DNA of 64,000 nucleotides from Weissella halotolerans DSM 20190 (GCF_000420365.1 NZ_ATUU01000001.1:1-64000), one strand, 5' to 3'; numbered from the stretch's first letter, positions 8,047-18,026 are shown. Notes: generated from the sequence alone by a model not told the origin. Program-made: numbers and translations.

Positions 8047-10698
8047 ATGAAAGAATTATCTTCAGCTGAAACACGGGCAATGTTTTTACGTTTCTTTGAG
8101 AGTAAAGGGCATAGTATTGAACCATCTCAGTCATTGATTCCAAAAGATGATCCTAGTTTACTGTGGATTAACTCAGGAGTTGCTACCCTTAAGAAATATT
8201 TTGATGGGAGTGTGACGCCTAAAAATCGACGCATTACAAATGCTCAAAAGGCTATTCGAACAAATGACATTGAAAATGTGGGCCACACGGCCCGTCACCA
8301 AACATTGTTTGAAATGTTGGGGAACTTTTCGATTGGAGATTACTTTAAGGCCGAAGTTATCCCGTGGGCTTGGGAATTGTTGACGAGTCCTGATTGGTAT
8401 GCGATTGACCCAGAAAAGCTCTATGTGACCGTGTATCCTGACGATCAAGAGACAAAGGATATTTGGTTAAATGTTGTTGGCCTTCCTGCTGATCACATAT
8501 ATGAAGAAGTGGATAACTTTTGGGATATTGGTGAGGGACCTTCTGGACCTGACACAGAAATTTTTTATGATCGTGGCGCGCGATTTGACGCAGCTGATCC
8601 GAAAGAGAACCATCCCGGCGGCGAAAATGAACGGTATCTAGAAATTTGGAATATCGTTTTTTCTCAATTTAATCATTTACCAGGATTAACGAATAATCAG
8701 GATTATCCCGAATTACCTCATAAAAATATTGATACGGGGATGGGGCTAGAGCGGTTAGTATCCGTATTCCAACATACAGATACCAATTTTGAAACTGATC
8801 TCTTTTGGCCTATTATTCAACAAGTTGAGACGATTTCAGGTAAACATTATGGTGAAAATGCAGAGCGCGATGTGTCATTCAAAGTGATTGCTGACCATAT
8901 CCGGGCAGTTACCTTTGCAATTGGCGATGGGGCATTGCCATCTAATGAAGGCCGTGGTTACATTATCCGCCGTCTCTTACGGCGGGCAGTAGTTCATGGT
9001 CGTAAATTAGGTATTCAAAAAGAGTTTTTGCAGCAATTAGTGCCTACAGTTGGCAAGATTATGGCATCTTATTATCCAGAGGTGTTAGCCAATGCGGATT
9101 ATATTGCATCCGTGGTTCAAAGTGAGGAAACACGCTTTAATAAGACCTTATCAGATGGCTTGCATTTATTGGCAGACGTTATGAATGATGCCAAACAGAA
9201 CCAGGGTGAAATTGCCGGTGATATTGCCTTTAAGTTATATGACACGTATGGTTTTCCTTATGAGTTAACGGTTGAGTCTGCTGCAGAGGCGGGGCTCACA
9301 GTAGATCAAGCTGGATTTGATGCTGCCATGAAAGCACAACAAGAGCGTGCTCGAGCTGCCCGTGGTAACAAGGTATCGATGGGAGTTCAGAATGCTTTGT
9401 TGACCGACCTTAAGATTCCATCAACGTATGTAGGATGGTCACAGTTGGTGGTTGAGGATACGACATTGTCTGCCCTAATTGTTGATAATCAATTGGTTGA
9501 CCAGTTTGAGCCTGGCAAGCAAGCCGTCCTTGCCATTTTTGACCAAACACCATTTTATGCCGAAATGGGCGGACAAGTTGCCGATCGGGGTGTAGTGTTA
9601 AATCAAGCCGGAGAAGTGGTGGCTAAGGTTGAAGATGTGCAAAAAGCGCCTAACGGTCAACACTTGCACACCCTATCACTTGTAAAACCATTAACAGTAG
9701 GCGATCACTACCGATTGGAAGTTGATCAAGCCTATCATGCAGCAGTATCAAAGAATCACACGGCAACACATATGCTTGATCAGGCTATCCGTAATGTTTT
9801 GGGTAGTCATTCTACACAGGCTGGTTCTTTGGTCACGGCTGAAGGATTGCGCTATGACTTTAGCTATAATGGTGCTGTACCTGCTGACAAGTTACAGGCA
9901 ATTGAAGATTTAGTAAATGAAAAAATCATTGCTAATCTGCCTGTTTCATGGGTAGAAACGGATATTGAATCGGCTAAAAAAATGGGTGCCGTGGCTGAGT
10001 TTGCCGATAAATATGGCGATCAAGTACGGGTAGTGTCAATTGGTGATTTTAATGCCGAGTTTGATGGCGGTACGCACGCAAAATCTACAGCTGAATTAGG
10101 CATGTTCAAGATTGTCAGTGAACAGGGAACCGGAGCCGGTGTACGACGAATCGAGGCTGTTACTGGTCAGGGGGCAATGGACTTGTTTAAGCAACATGAT
10201 GCCTGGCTACAGGCCGTGGCTCAGACGGTCAAAGCACCACAATTAAGTGATGTACCAACTAAGGTTGCCGGAGTGCAAAAAGCCCTTAAGGATGCCCAGA
10301 GTCAGGTGGTTAGTTTGGAACAAAAGCTTGCCCAACAGAGTGCTCAGGCAGCCTTTAACCAGGTAACAACTGCTGGGGATTACCGCTTAATTACAGCAGA
10401 GATAGCAGCCACTTCAATGGATGCCTTACGGGCAACTGCTGATCAATGGAAACAAGCAGCTTTGTCGGATGTGTTGGTGGTGGCTGCTAAAGTTAATGAT
10501 AAGGCTAACTTGCTAGTTGCCGTCAGTCAGCAAGCAGTAAAGAACGGTATCAAGGCGGGCGACCTCATCAAGGCAATCGCGCCAGCTATTGGCGGCGGCG
10601 GTGGTGGTCGTCCTGATATGGCACAAGCTGGTGGTAAGAACCCTGCTGGAATTCAAGAAGCCTTTGGCAAGGCGCAAGAATGGTTAAGTGAGCATTAG
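8047..10698 (+). CDS. alaS: alanyl-tRNA synthetase
   Basis: Charges tRNA-Ala. The 883 residues hold the class II catalytic core (motif 2 around [19 protein letters not shown], motif 3 GMGLERL), the tRNA-recognition region, the editing domain with HTATH (His571, His575) and GGTH (His677), a coiled stretch and the C-terminal [15 protein letters not shown] of the C-Ala domain. In the editing-site zinc motif the cysteine normally seen in CGGTH is Asp673. It is controlled by the T-box leader and followed 24 bp later by ireB, an order (alaS-ireB-ruvX-DUF1292) shared with many Firmicutes. Confidence 0.97.
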   Translation: MKELSSAETRAMFLRFFESKGHSIEPSQSLIPKDDPSLLWINSGVATLKKYFDGSVTPKNRRITNAQKAIRTNDIENVGHTARHQTLFEMLGNFSIGDYFKAEVIPWAWELLTSPDWYAIDPEKLYVTVYPDDQETKDIWLNVVGLPADHIYEEVDNFWDIGEGPSGPDTEIFYDRGARFDAADPKENHPGGENERYLEIWNIVFSQFNHLPGLTNNQDYPELPHKNIDTGMGLERLVSVFQHTDTNFETDLFWPIIQQVETISGKHYGENAERDVSFKVIADHIRAVTFAIGDGALPSNEGRGYIIRRLLRRAVVHGRKLGIQKEFLQQLVPTVGKIMASYYPEVLANADYIASVVQSEETRFNKTLSDGLHLLADVMNDAKQNQGEIAGDIAFKLYDTYGFPYELTVESAAEAGLTVDQAGFDAAMKAQQERARAARGNKVSMGVQNALLTDLKIPSTYVGWSQLVVEDTTLSALIVDNQLVDQFEPGKQAVLAIFDQTPFYAEMGGQVADRGVVLNQAGEVVAKVEDVQKAPNGQHLHTLSLVKPLTVGDHYRLEVDQAYHAAVSKNHTATHMLDQAIRNVLGSHSTQAGSLVTAEGLRYDFSYNGAVPADKLQAIEDLVNEKIIANLPVSWVETDIESAKKMGAVAEFADKYGDQVRVVSIGDFNAEFDGGTHAKSTAELGMFKIVSEQGTGAGVRRIEAVTGQGAMDLFKQHDAWLQAVAQTVKAPQLSDVPTKVAGVQKALKDAQSQVVSLEQKLAQQSAQAAFNQVTTAGDYRLITAEIAATSMDALRATADQWKQAALSDVLVVAAKVNDKANLLVAVSQQAVKNGIKAGDLIKAIAPAIGGGGGGRPDMAQAGGKNPAGIQEAFGKAQEWLSEH

Positions 10699-10722
10699 TC
10701 ACTACAGTGAAAGGACAGTAAT

Positions 10723-10974
10723 ATGACATCATTAGATCATACAACCGTATTTAGTTTAAATCGTAACGAGGATCACGACGTTCGCAAGATGTTAGAGACC
10801 GTCTATGCTGCGCTGGAAGAAAAGGGATATAACCCAATCGATCAGATTGTCGGTTACTTGATTTCAAATGACCCAGCCTATATTCCACGGGTTAATGATG
10901 CACGTAATTTAATCCGCAAGTTTGAGCGGGACGAAATTATTGAAGCTTTAGTTAAATACTATTTGGGTAAGTGA
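10723..10974 (+). CDS. ireB: IreB family regulatory protein (UPF0297)
   Basis: Small protein of 83 residues with the family core [14 protein letters not shown], followed by [22 protein letters not shown] in the sequence. In Enterococcus faecalis IreB is phosphorylated on N-terminal threonines by the kinase IreK and lowers cephalosporin resistance. Here Thr2, Thr7 and Thr8 are candidate sites. Its stop codon shares one base with the ATG of ruvX (TGATG). Confidence 0.93.
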   Translation: MTSLDHTTVFSLNRNEDHDVRKMLETVYAALEEKGYNPIDQIVGYLISNDPAYIPRVNDARNLIRKFERDEIIEALVKYYLGK

Positions 10975-11411
10975 TGGGACGATTAATTGGTTTAGACGTA
11001 GGCTCAAAGACGGTTGGGGTGGCTGTATCAGATTTATTGGGGTGGACGGCGCAAGGCGTTGAAATTGTTCCGATTGATGAAGAAACAAAAACCTTTAATC
11101 TAGAGCGAATGGCAGAACTAGTGGCTCAGTATCAACCTAGTGGCTTTGTACTAGGCTTGCCTAAAAATATGAATAATACTTCAGGTCCACGCGTTGAGGC
11201 AGCTGAACATTATGGGGCACTATTAAAGGAAGCCTTTGATTTGCCTGTAGATTATCAAGATGAGCGTTTGACGACGGTGGAAGCGGAACGGATGCTAGTT
11301 GAAGAAGCAGACACCTCACGTAAAAAACGTAAAAAAGTGATTGATAAATTAGCAGCCGCTTTAATTTTACAAAATTATTTAGACCGCCAAGGACCACTCA
11401 CAAAAGGATAA
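10974..11411 (+). CDS. ruvX: RuvX/YqgF RNase H-like nuclease
   Basis: Putative Holliday-junction resolvase, also linked to 16S rRNA 5' processing. The 145-residue product starts [20 protein letters not shown], the RNase H-fold first strand with its catalytic Asp, and has [15 protein letters not shown] and [10 protein letters not shown], the usual second and third motifs. A GTG at 10971 would add one residue, but the ATG at 10974 gives the standard start. It overlaps ireB by one base. Confidence 0.93.
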   Translation: MGRLIGLDVGSKTVGVAVSDLLGWTAQGVEIVPIDEETKTFNLERMAELVAQYQPSGFVLGLPKNMNNTSGPRVEAAEHYGALLKEAFDLPVDYQDERLTTVEAERMLVEEADTSRKKRKKVIDKLAAALILQNYLDRQGPLTKG

Positions 11412-11423
11412 GGAGGTTCATTA

Positions 11424-11717
11424 ATGAACGACGAACAAGATATTATTACACTTTATGATGAAAATGGTGACGAAGAGTTATTTGAGGTTTTGTTTACCTT
11501 TCATAATGATGACTATAATAGAGACTATATCATTGTCTACCCAGCCGGTGCTGACCCTGATGAAGGAACGGTTGATATGTACCCCTTCATTTTTAATGCT
11601 CCTAAAGAGGATGATGGGACTGAAGGAACCTTTGATGAAATTGAAGATGATGCAGAATTTGCCATGGTAGAAGCAGCATTGAACCAGTATTTGGACGAAA
11701 TGGATGCAAAGGACTAG
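11424..11717 (+). CDS. DUF1292 protein (YrzB-like), first copy
   Basis: Very acidic 97-residue protein of the UPF0473/DUF1292 family, function unknown, regularly found after ireB and ruvX. The family pattern is visible: ITLYDENGDEELFEVLFTF, a central beta region, and the closing EDDAEFAMVEAALNQYLDE. An AAGGAGG ribosome-binding site lies just before the ATG, 12 bp after ruvX. A second copy of the family follows 11 bp downstream. Confidence 0.9.
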   Translation: MNDEQDIITLYDENGDEELFEVLFTFHNDDYNRDYIIVYPAGADPDEGTVDMYPFIFNAPKEDDGTEGTFDEIEDDAEFAMVEAALNQYLDEMDAKD

Positions 11718-11728
11718 GAGGCCAATCA

Positions 11729-12013
11729 ATGAAGTCAGAATCAACGCCACCAGAAGTCTTCATGCTGACCGACGACCAAGGCCAAGAGCATGCTTTTACA
11801 GAACTCTTTTCCTTTAAGGTTGATCAAACAGGAAAATCGTATATCGCATTAGCAGCTGATGACGTAAATGAAGATGGTGAAAGTGACGTACTTGCTTTTA
11901 TTTATGACCCTGAAAAAGATGATGGTCTCTTGCTACCCATTGAGTCAGATGACGAATATGCAATGGTTGAAGATGTATTAGCCACATTAATGGATGAAGG
12001 ACAACTGGACTAA
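11729..12013 (+). CDS. DUF1292 protein, second copy
   Basis: A 94-residue acidic paralogue of the gene before it: VFMLTDDQGQEHAFTELFSF matches the first copy's opening and ESDDEYAMVEDVLATLMDE matches its end. The two copies are clearly divergent, so this is not a recent duplication. AGGAGG precedes the ATG. Function unknown; it is presumably co-expressed with alaS-ireB-ruvX. Confidence 0.88.
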   Translation: MKSESTPPEVFMLTDDQGQEHAFTELFSFKVDQTGKSYIALAADDVNEDGESDVLAFIYDPEKDDGLLLPIESDDEYAMVEDVLATLMDEGQLD

Positions 12014-12050
12014 GACGATTTGAATTAAAAGTAGAAATAGTAACTCTGAG

Positions 12051-12087
12051 AACGTCTCTCTTCAATAAAAAGAAGGGGGGCGTTTTT
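12051..12087 (+). terminator. hairpin and T tract overlapping the comEA ribosome-binding site
   Basis: AACGTCTCTCTT at 12051-12062 can pair, with several GU pairs, to AAGAAGGGGGGCGTT at 12070-12084, followed by T residues up to the comEA ATG at 12088. The 3' arm contains the comEA ribosome-binding site. It probably ends the alaS-DUF1292 transcript and may mask comEA translation. Confidence 0.65.
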
Positions 12088-12765
12088 ATGTGGTTAGATA
12101 TGTATCAGCATTTGGGCCAAAAATGGCAGCAAAAAAAGTGGTGGTCTTTGGGAATTCTCGCCGCACTAACGTTGGGATTCATCATAGGCTGGGGGGTTAA
12201 ACCGATGGCAGTTAAGCAATCATCGACTGGTCCCCAACGGATAATGGCGACCGCTACTAGTCGCTCAATCAATTCACCAAGTAAAGGAAAGCAGCGGTCT
12301 GCGCAGGCCGCGTTGATTGTAGATGTCAAAGGGGCGGTTAAACAACCGGGTGTGTATACTTGTCCGCCGGCGAGTCGTCTTCAAAAGGCCCTGCAACAAG
12401 CTGGTGGCGCAACCGACCAAGCTGATTTAAGTAAGTTAAATCTTGCCCAACCGCTTAAAGATGGTCTCTTGGTATATGTGCCAATGAAAGGTGAACAGGT
12501 GGTAACGTCCGCCAGTCCGCCCACCGATCAAAGTACAAGTGATCGGTTACCGTTAAGAGAGGGTGACAACGAGAAAATTAATCTAAATACGGCTGATGAA
12601 CACATGCTCCAACAGATAGCTGGAATTGGGCAAAAAAGAGCAGAAGAAATTGTTACCTATCGACAAGAACATGGTCCTTTCACTGATATTATGCAGTTAA
12701 AGGCAATTAGTGGAATTGGAGAAAAAACAGTGGCTAAACTAGTGGACAAGGTAGTAGTGGAGTGA
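12088..12765 (+). CDS. comEA: ComEA, competence DNA receptor
   Basis: Membrane-anchored double-stranded DNA receptor of the natural transformation machinery. The 225 residues begin with a short cytoplasmic part and one membrane helix (about 18-38), then a linker, an SLBB domain (VDVKGAVKQPGVY, with KLNLAQPLKDGLLVYVP) and a C-terminal double helix-hairpin-helix (INLNTADEHMLQQIAGIG and AISGIGEKTVAKL). The reading frame is intact. It overlaps comEC by four bases (GTGA), so the two are translationally coupled. Its own start lies inside a terminator-like hairpin. Confidence 0.95.
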   Translation: MWLDMYQHLGQKWQQKKWWSLGILAALTLGFIIGWGVKPMAVKQSSTGPQRIMATATSRSINSPSKGKQRSAQAALIVDVKGAVKQPGVYTCPPASRLQKALQQAGGATDQADLSKLNLAQPLKDGLLVYVPMKGEQVVTSASPPTDQSTSDRLPLREGDNEKINLNTADEHMLQQIAGIGQKRAEEIVTYRQEHGPFTDIMQLKAISGIGEKTVAKLVDKVVVE

Positions 12766-14978
12766 GCGGCTATGGTTTTTGGCTAGGTGTGTGGTTAGCC
12801 AGCCTGAACATAGCCCTAGTAGGCCATGAGTGGTGGGTATTGGTGATATTCGTCTATGTTGGCGGTATTATCTGGTTTAATTATCAATCTCATTGGTGGT
12901 TGACCATCCTGCTGGCTGGTGGGTGCTTTCTTTACTGGCAAAACCGGGAAATACAGCTACATACCGCTGAATTAGCCTGGCAGTCGCAAGCGCAACGTCA
13001 TGTTCAACTGATTACCTATCAAACCGATTGTCATGTTGAACAAGGCCAAGTCTATGGGGTAGGCAAGTTAGCTTCTGGAGAAAAGGTATGCTTTCGTTAT
13101 CGAGGTCAGCATGGAGACAGCCTAAGGAAATCCTCAGTTGAAAAGATGATGCTAACAGGATTAGCAAAGGCATCACCACTGGAAAAACGGTGTAACCTTT
13201 ATGGTTTCAATCAACAGCAGTACTGGCTTTCCAAAGGTGTGGTGGTGCAATTGACTTTAAATGCAGTTAGTACGGAGTTTGCTGCAATGTCAGATGATGG
13301 GTTTGCACTGATCAAACGATTACAACGCCTAAGTATAGACTGGTTTACACAATTTCCTGAAGGAATTCGTGATTTTGGGACTGCGCTCTTATTGGGACAA
13401 GTGAGGGAGCATTTTTACCAGGACTACGAGGGTCTAATTCCTTTAGGCCTGATTCACCTTTTTAGCATTTCAGGGTTTCAAGTGGTGTTTTATTGGCGTT
13501 TATGGCAATGGGTTGGACGTTGCCTGGGCCTTTATCAGGAGGTAACCTGGCTGAGTTGGGTGTTTGGTTTAGGCTTTATTTGGGTATTTGCTAATCAGGT
13601 AGCAAGCTTATTACGCCCAATTTTAGCTAGCCTGGCTGAGGTATGGCAAAGGATTGGTTGGTCTCGTTGGTCTCCCTTAGACCGCTATGGTTATGTGTTG
13701 ATAGTAAGTTTAGGCTGCCTACCGGGGGTGTTATTGACAATTGCTGGTCAACTATCCTTTTTGTTAGCCCTAGGGCTAATGCTTTTAAAAAGCAGCCCTG
13801 CTATTTGGCAAACCCTCTTTTTAAATTTACTCATTGCGCCTTTATTGGTGTGGCATACCTATGGTTGGCATCCGGGGGCAATCTTGGTGAACCTGTTGGC
13901 AATTCCTTTTTTTAGTGCTGTGTTAATTCCGGGACTTCTAGGTGCACTTATAACCTGGCCGCTTGGAATCACCGTCGTGGCCAATGGCATGAATAGCGTG
14001 ATTAAAGGCATCCAATATGGGACCAATATGCTAGCTCAGTTACCGGGAGAGCTAGTATTTGGGCGTCCCCCTAAGGTCATCATTATTGGACTTACCATGT
14101 TCATGTTAGCTGCCTGTCTTGTCCAAAAACTACGCTGGCTCTGGGCGTTACCGATAGTAGGATTGGCACTCATGCTAGCCAGACCAATTTGGTAGACGCC
14201 TTTTTTAGCTTTTTTAGATGTTGGTCAAGGGGATGCAATTGTTTGGCGTGAACCATCGGGAAAGGTTTATATGAACGATGTGGGCGGACAGATATGGACT
14301 GGTGATCGTCAGGTCCACCAGGACACAGCTAAAATGAAAACAGTTTGGCAATTTTGTAGGGGCAAAGGAATTACTGAACTTGAGTGGCTTATTTTGTCTC
14401 ATCGTGATTGGGACCATATTGGTAACTTTAAAGCAGTTAGTCTTCAGCTGCGAATTAAGCATTTAGGGTTACCAGCAGGAATGGAAAAAACGGCCACATA
14501 TCGACGTTGGCTAAAACCACATTTAAAAGACACGCAAGTACATCCGCTTAAGGCAGGCGACCGCCTAACAGCAAATTGCCAGGTTCTGCATCCTTTTGTT
14601 GAAGGTAAGGGGGAGAATAAAGACTCAGTCGCTTTGTATCTATATCATCAGGGGGTAGGCATCATGTTAACTGGTGATTTAGATCAGGAGGGTGAAAAAA
14701 CAATTATCAAAGCAATGCGATTACCACAGGTAGATATTTTGAAATTTGGTCATCATGGCTCAAAAACAAGTACTAGTTCACAGTTATTGGAAACAGTACG
14801 TCCAAGCTATGGTATTGTTAGTGCCGGAAGAGATAACCGGTTTGGGCATCCGCACCCACAAGTACTAGCTAAAGCAGCGCATAACAAGATCCAGGTGCTA
14901 AGTACAGCCCAGGAAGGCCTTTTACTTTTAAAGGGAACGAAACCGGTTCGATGGCAAACAGAGTGTGGTTTTGATTAG
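12762..14978 (+). pseudogene. comEC: ComEC DNA-uptake channel, split by an in-frame TAG
   Basis: ComEC forms the membrane channel that takes up single-stranded DNA in competence. Starting from a GTG that overlaps comEA, 477 codons encode the N-terminal OB-like region and the Competence domain with many membrane helices, including GLIHLFSISGFQV. A TAG at 14193-14195 then stops the frame. The same frame continues without a shift: the next codons read FLDVGQGDA, the first motif of the C-terminal metallo-beta-lactamase-like domain, and later SHRDWDHIG and FGHHGSKTS. The first in-frame ATG after the stop (14271) lies beyond FLDVGQGDA, so a separately started fragment of 235 residues would lack that strand. 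Joined, the two parts are about 738 residues, the family's normal length. Natural mutation or base-call error cannot be told apart here. Confidence 0.9.
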
Positions 14979-15059
14979 TCACTTGTTTTTCTAGTTGTGT
15001 TAGGGGGTTGATTGTGGCAACATTAATCTAGACATGTGCAAGGAAAGGACTATGAGATT

Positions 15060-16085
15060 ATGCCACTATCAGTCGCCCAACTTGAAGAACAACTCCAGCA
15101 ACATCAGTTGGCACCCGTGTATCTAATTCAGGGGCAAGATCATTATTTATTGAAGCAGGTGCGGCAGGCGTTTTTGAGTTTGATTGATCCAGCGGATCGG
15201 ACCTTGAATTTTGCACAGTACGACATGCGCGAGGCACCTTTAGCAACTGCATTGGATGATGCACGCAATGTCCCTTTTTTTGGCACTTATCGCCTAGTGA
15301 TGATTGATGATGCCTATTTTTTGACAGGAGAGACGCAACATAGTAAGCCTAACCATGATCTATCTCAATTATTAGAGTATCTTAGTCATCCTGAGCCTCA
15401 AACTCTTTTGGTTTTATTTGCCCCTTATGAGAAGTTGGATAGTCGTAAGAAGGTGACCAAACAATTAAAAGAACGGGCAGTTTATGTACCTTTTGGTAAA
15501 CTAACTGAACGGGATTTGCGTCAATTTGTGCAGGCACGATTGGATAAGCAAGGGTATAACATGAGTATGGAGGCGCAGACTGCGCTGTTAAATTTAACAA
15601 ACTTTTCCCTCACGCAAATTATGGCTGAATTAACCAAACTTATGCTTTATGCAGAGCAGTCACATACTATTGACCTGCAGACAGTTAGGGACTTAGTTAC
15701 AAAAACCCTGAGTCAAAACGTGTTTGATTTGATTGATCAGCTCTTAAAACAGCATTTGCGGCAGGCTGTTGAACTTTACCATGAGTTACTTATCAACGGT
15801 GAGGAGCCCTTACGCATCCAAGCAGCAATTTTGTCTCAATTCAGATTATTAGTACAAGTAAAGGCTTCTACCTTAAGTGAACAGGGATTGGCCAAGGCGT
15901 TAAAGGTGCATCCTTATCGGATTAAGTTAGCAAAACAAACGGTTCGTCGTTATCGGTATGCAACTTTGGGACGAGCTTACTTAGGCCTAATTCGGCTTGA
16001 GGAGCAACTTAAATCAACCCAACGTGACCCGGAATTGTTATTTGAATTATTTATTTTGCGTTACCAAGCGACAGTGAGAGAATAA
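15060..16085 (+). CDS. holA: DNA polymerase III delta subunit
   Basis: Clamp-loader subunit that opens the beta clamp. The product shows the family's N-terminal LAPVYLIQGQDHYLLKQ, a AAA+-like domain I-II without a Walker A, and the helical collar with TLSQNVFDLIDQLLK. The ATG at 15060 (341 residues) is preferred over GTG 15036, since GGAAAGG at 15042-15048 lies 11 bases before it. It follows comEC as in Bacillus (comEC-holA) and precedes rpsT there; here rpsO comes between. Confidence 0.92.
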   Translation: MPLSVAQLEEQLQQHQLAPVYLIQGQDHYLLKQVRQAFLSLIDPADRTLNFAQYDMREAPLATALDDARNVPFFGTYRLVMIDDAYFLTGETQHSKPNHDLSQLLEYLSHPEPQTLLVLFAPYEKLDSRKKVTKQLKERAVYVPFGKLTERDLRQFVQARLDKQGYNMSMEAQTALLNLTNFSLTQIMAELTKLMLYAEQSHTIDLQTVRDLVTKTLSQNVFDLIDQLLKQHLRQAVELYHELLINGEEPLRIQAAILSQFRLLVQVKASTLSEQGLAKALKVHPYRIKLAKQTVRRYRYATLGRAYLGLIRLEEQLKSTQRDPELLFELFILRYQATVRE

Positions 16086-16089
16086 AGCC

Positions 16090-16118
16090 TTGCAATCTAA
16101 GGGTGACTTGTGTATGAT
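16090..16118 (+). promoter_or_regulatory. promoter of rpsO
   Basis: TTGCAA, a 17-bp spacer and TATGAT. A transcript from here would have a leader of about 95 bases before rpsO. Confidence 0.75.
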
Positions 16119-16129
16119 AATTAGGTGCA

Positions 16130-16200
16130 CATGCATACGACCTTTTACGATGTTTAACGGTTCACCGTCGTTTTACGTTGTCTGGGGCGACTATTTTATA
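16130..16200 (+). promoter_or_regulatory. structured leader of rpsO, possible S15 autoregulatory site
   Basis: Between promoter and start codon, ACGATG at 16147-16152 can pair with CGTCGT at 16166-16171, enclosed by flanking ACGAC and GTTGT that can also pair. Many bacteria control rpsO by S15 binding to its own leader, but no known S15-leader class was matched, so the role is inference. Confidence 0.4.
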
Positions 16201-16219
16201 TGAAAGGTGGAAGTCCAAA

Positions 16220-16489
16220 ATGGCTATTTCTGCAGAACGCAAGAATGAAATCATCAAGGAATTCGCACGTCACGAAGGTGATACTGGTTCAGTTGAGGTT
16301 CAAGTGGCAGTTTTAACAGCTGACATTAATGAATTGAATGCTCACATGGCAGAACACAAGCATGATTATCATTCACAACGTGGTTTAATGAAGAAGATCG
16401 GTCACCGTCGTAACTTGTTACGTTACTTGCGTGAGAACGATGTTCAACGTTATCGTGAATTGATCCAAAAGCTTGGATTGCGTCGTTAA
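16220..16489 (+). CDS. rpsO: ribosomal protein S15
   Basis: Primary binder of the central domain of 16S rRNA. The 89-residue length equals the family standard, with [20 protein letters not shown] and the C-terminal [18 protein letters not shown] pattern. The ATG at 16220 follows GAAAGGTGG and was chosen over an upstream in-frame start at 16178, which would add 14 non-homologous residues. Codon use is strongly biased, as expected of a highly expressed gene. Confidence 0.98.
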   Translation: MAISAERKNEIIKEFARHEGDTGSVEVQVAVLTADINELNAHMAEHKHDYHSQRGLMKKIGHRRNLLRYLRENDVQRYRELIQKLGLRR

Positions 16490-16537
16490 TTTAATTAATG
16501 TCGTACGTTTTGACAATTATCATCGGAGGAGAAAGCG

Positions 16538-16795
16538 ATGCCAATTATTGAGTCATCAATCCAACGTGCCCGTTTGAATAAGGTACAACGCGAGCGAAAC
16601 GTTCACCAATTAAGTACTTACCGTACTAGTGTGAAAAAGTTCCGTAAGGCTGTTGCTACTGGTGCTGACAACTTGGATGAGTTGTTTGCTGCAGCAACTT
16701 CAGCTATTGATCGCGCTGCCTCAAAGGGTTTGATTTCTAAAAACAAGGCTGCTCGTGACAAGTCACGTTTGGCTGCTTTGTTGAATGATAAGTAA
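16538..16795 (+). CDS. rpsT: ribosomal protein S20
   Basis: Binds 16S rRNA in the small subunit. The 85-residue basic helical protein begins [20 protein letters not shown] and has the usual helical bundle ending [28 protein letters not shown] ribosome-binding site precedes the ATG. It lies 48 bp after rpsO with no terminator between, so the two may be cotranscribed. A strong hairpin follows. Confidence 0.97.
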   Translation: MPIIESSIQRARLNKVQRERNVHQLSTYRTSVKKFRKAVATGADNLDELFAAATSAIDRAASKGLISKNKAARDKSRLAALLNDK

Positions 16796-16814
16796 TCAAA
16801 GTGCGTTGATAAAT

Positions 16815-16851
16815 AAAAAACACGTTTCCTATTAGGAAGCGTGTTTTTTAT
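16815..16851. terminator. bidirectional terminator between rpsT and the DUF998-type gene
   Basis: AAAAAACACGTTTCCT and AGGAAGCGTGTTTTTT form a stem flanked by A and T runs, which works for the converging transcripts on both strands. Confidence 0.9.
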
Positions 16852-16868
16852 TTACCATTTTTTTATAA

Positions 16869-18026
16869 TCAGTCGATGATTTCGGTTTTAAAAGTTGTAT
16901 CTGGCAGGACAATGTGGCGCAAATGAATGAGTAAAAGAATCAGCCAAAGTAAGACCAGTCCGCAGGCGACAATTTCCCAACCAGTCAAAGATAGATAATG
17001 CCAGCGTTGAAAGGAAATATCCGCAAAAATTAGCAGACCACCAATCAGATAGGACATAATGACAAAGTCGTGACTGGCTTTGGGTAGTAACCATTTAATG
17101 GAAATAATCATAATTAATACCCAGGTAACCAGCAGTTGAGCAATATGATCGTGGACAATATGGGTCCAACCAGGATTATTAGGGAACAAGCCAACGCCAG
17201 CCAAGGTGATAGCTAAGAGTGAAAATAAAATACGTAAGAAAAACAAGGGGCGGTTATGATGGAAATCGGCCTGTAAAGCTGTAAAAAGATAGTCAACTAA
17301 GGTCAGCATAATCAGTCCGGAAAAAATCAACGTAAAATTAAAGTAGATTGCATTTTTAACATGGTCGGTGCCTAAATAACTAAAGTTGTATTGCCACCAG
17401 TTGGGGTGACCGTTGGTTACCATTGAAAAAAGGATACCGCCAAATAAGGTAGCAATTAGAACAAAGGTAATCGTTGAGAAATTAATATTATTAGCGGCGG
17501 CCACCAAACTGTAGGTTGTTAGTCCCACAATGAAACCAATTAAACCGGCGGTCGTATATAAGTCTAGTCGTAAGCCAATGAATGCAGTGGAGAAAAATTT
17601 AAAGAAAAGGGCTAAGAGGGCAAAGGTCATTAAGCCATAAGAGATGGTTAGTGTGATAATATTACGCCAATGTAGATGACTTGCGCCATGTAATTTGAGT
17701 CGAACCGCAACGGTAAAAAAGGATATAATACCAAAGAAAAGGCTTAGGTAGATGGCAAGTTGGGTCATGGAATTAGCCCCCGTTAAAGCTACCGTCGGCG
17801 TATCCTGAACGAAAAAATTGATGAGTGCAATGACTGCACTGAGTAGGGCAGCGAATAAGAAATAGCGAATACCATCAACTTCATAAGTGTTTTGTTCTGC
17901 GGGTCGAATAGTTAAGTTGCCTGCATTATGGGTGATAGTCAGAGGCAGACCAGGCGCAAACTCTCCTTTAGCGATGTCTTTTGGAATCGCAATAAAATGG
18001 TAATCTGACTTTTTAAATTCAGTCAT
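16869..18026 (-). CDS. DUF998-type integral membrane protein
   Basis: A 385-residue protein with about 50 soluble N-terminal residues followed by roughly ten to eleven hydrophobic helices. The segment HPNWWQYNFSYLG resembles the motif of DUF998 membrane proteins, whose function is unknown. GAGGAG lies about eight bases before its ATG. It is transcribed against its neighbours and shares a 304-bp divergent spacer with rnjB. The family assignment is tentative; no substrate or enzyme motif was seen. Confidence 0.7.
   Translation of the reverse strand: MTEFKKSDYHFIAIPKDIAKGEFAPGLPLTITHNAGNLTIRPAEQNTYEVDGIRYFLFAALLSAVIALINFFVQDTPTVALTGANSMTQLAIYLSLFFGIISFFTVAVRLKLHGASHLHWRNIITLTISYGLMTFALLALFFKFFSTAFIGLRLDLYTTAGLIGFIVGLTTYSLVAAANNINFSTITFVLIATLFGGILFSMVTNGHPNWWQYNFSYLGTDHVKNAIYFNFTLIFSGLIMLTLVDYLFTALQADFHHNRPLFFLRILFSLLAITLAGVGLFPNNPGWTHIVHDHIAQLLVTWVLIMIISIKWLLPKASHDFVIMSYLIGGLLIFADISFQRWHYLSLTGWEIVACGLVLLWLILLLIHLRHIVLPDTTFKTEIID

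Noticed and set aside
14271-14978. Independent small metallo-beta-lactamase gene
   Set aside because: It continues the comEC frame exactly and lacks its own ribosome-binding site and the first motif, which lies upstream of its ATG; it is the 3' part of comEC.
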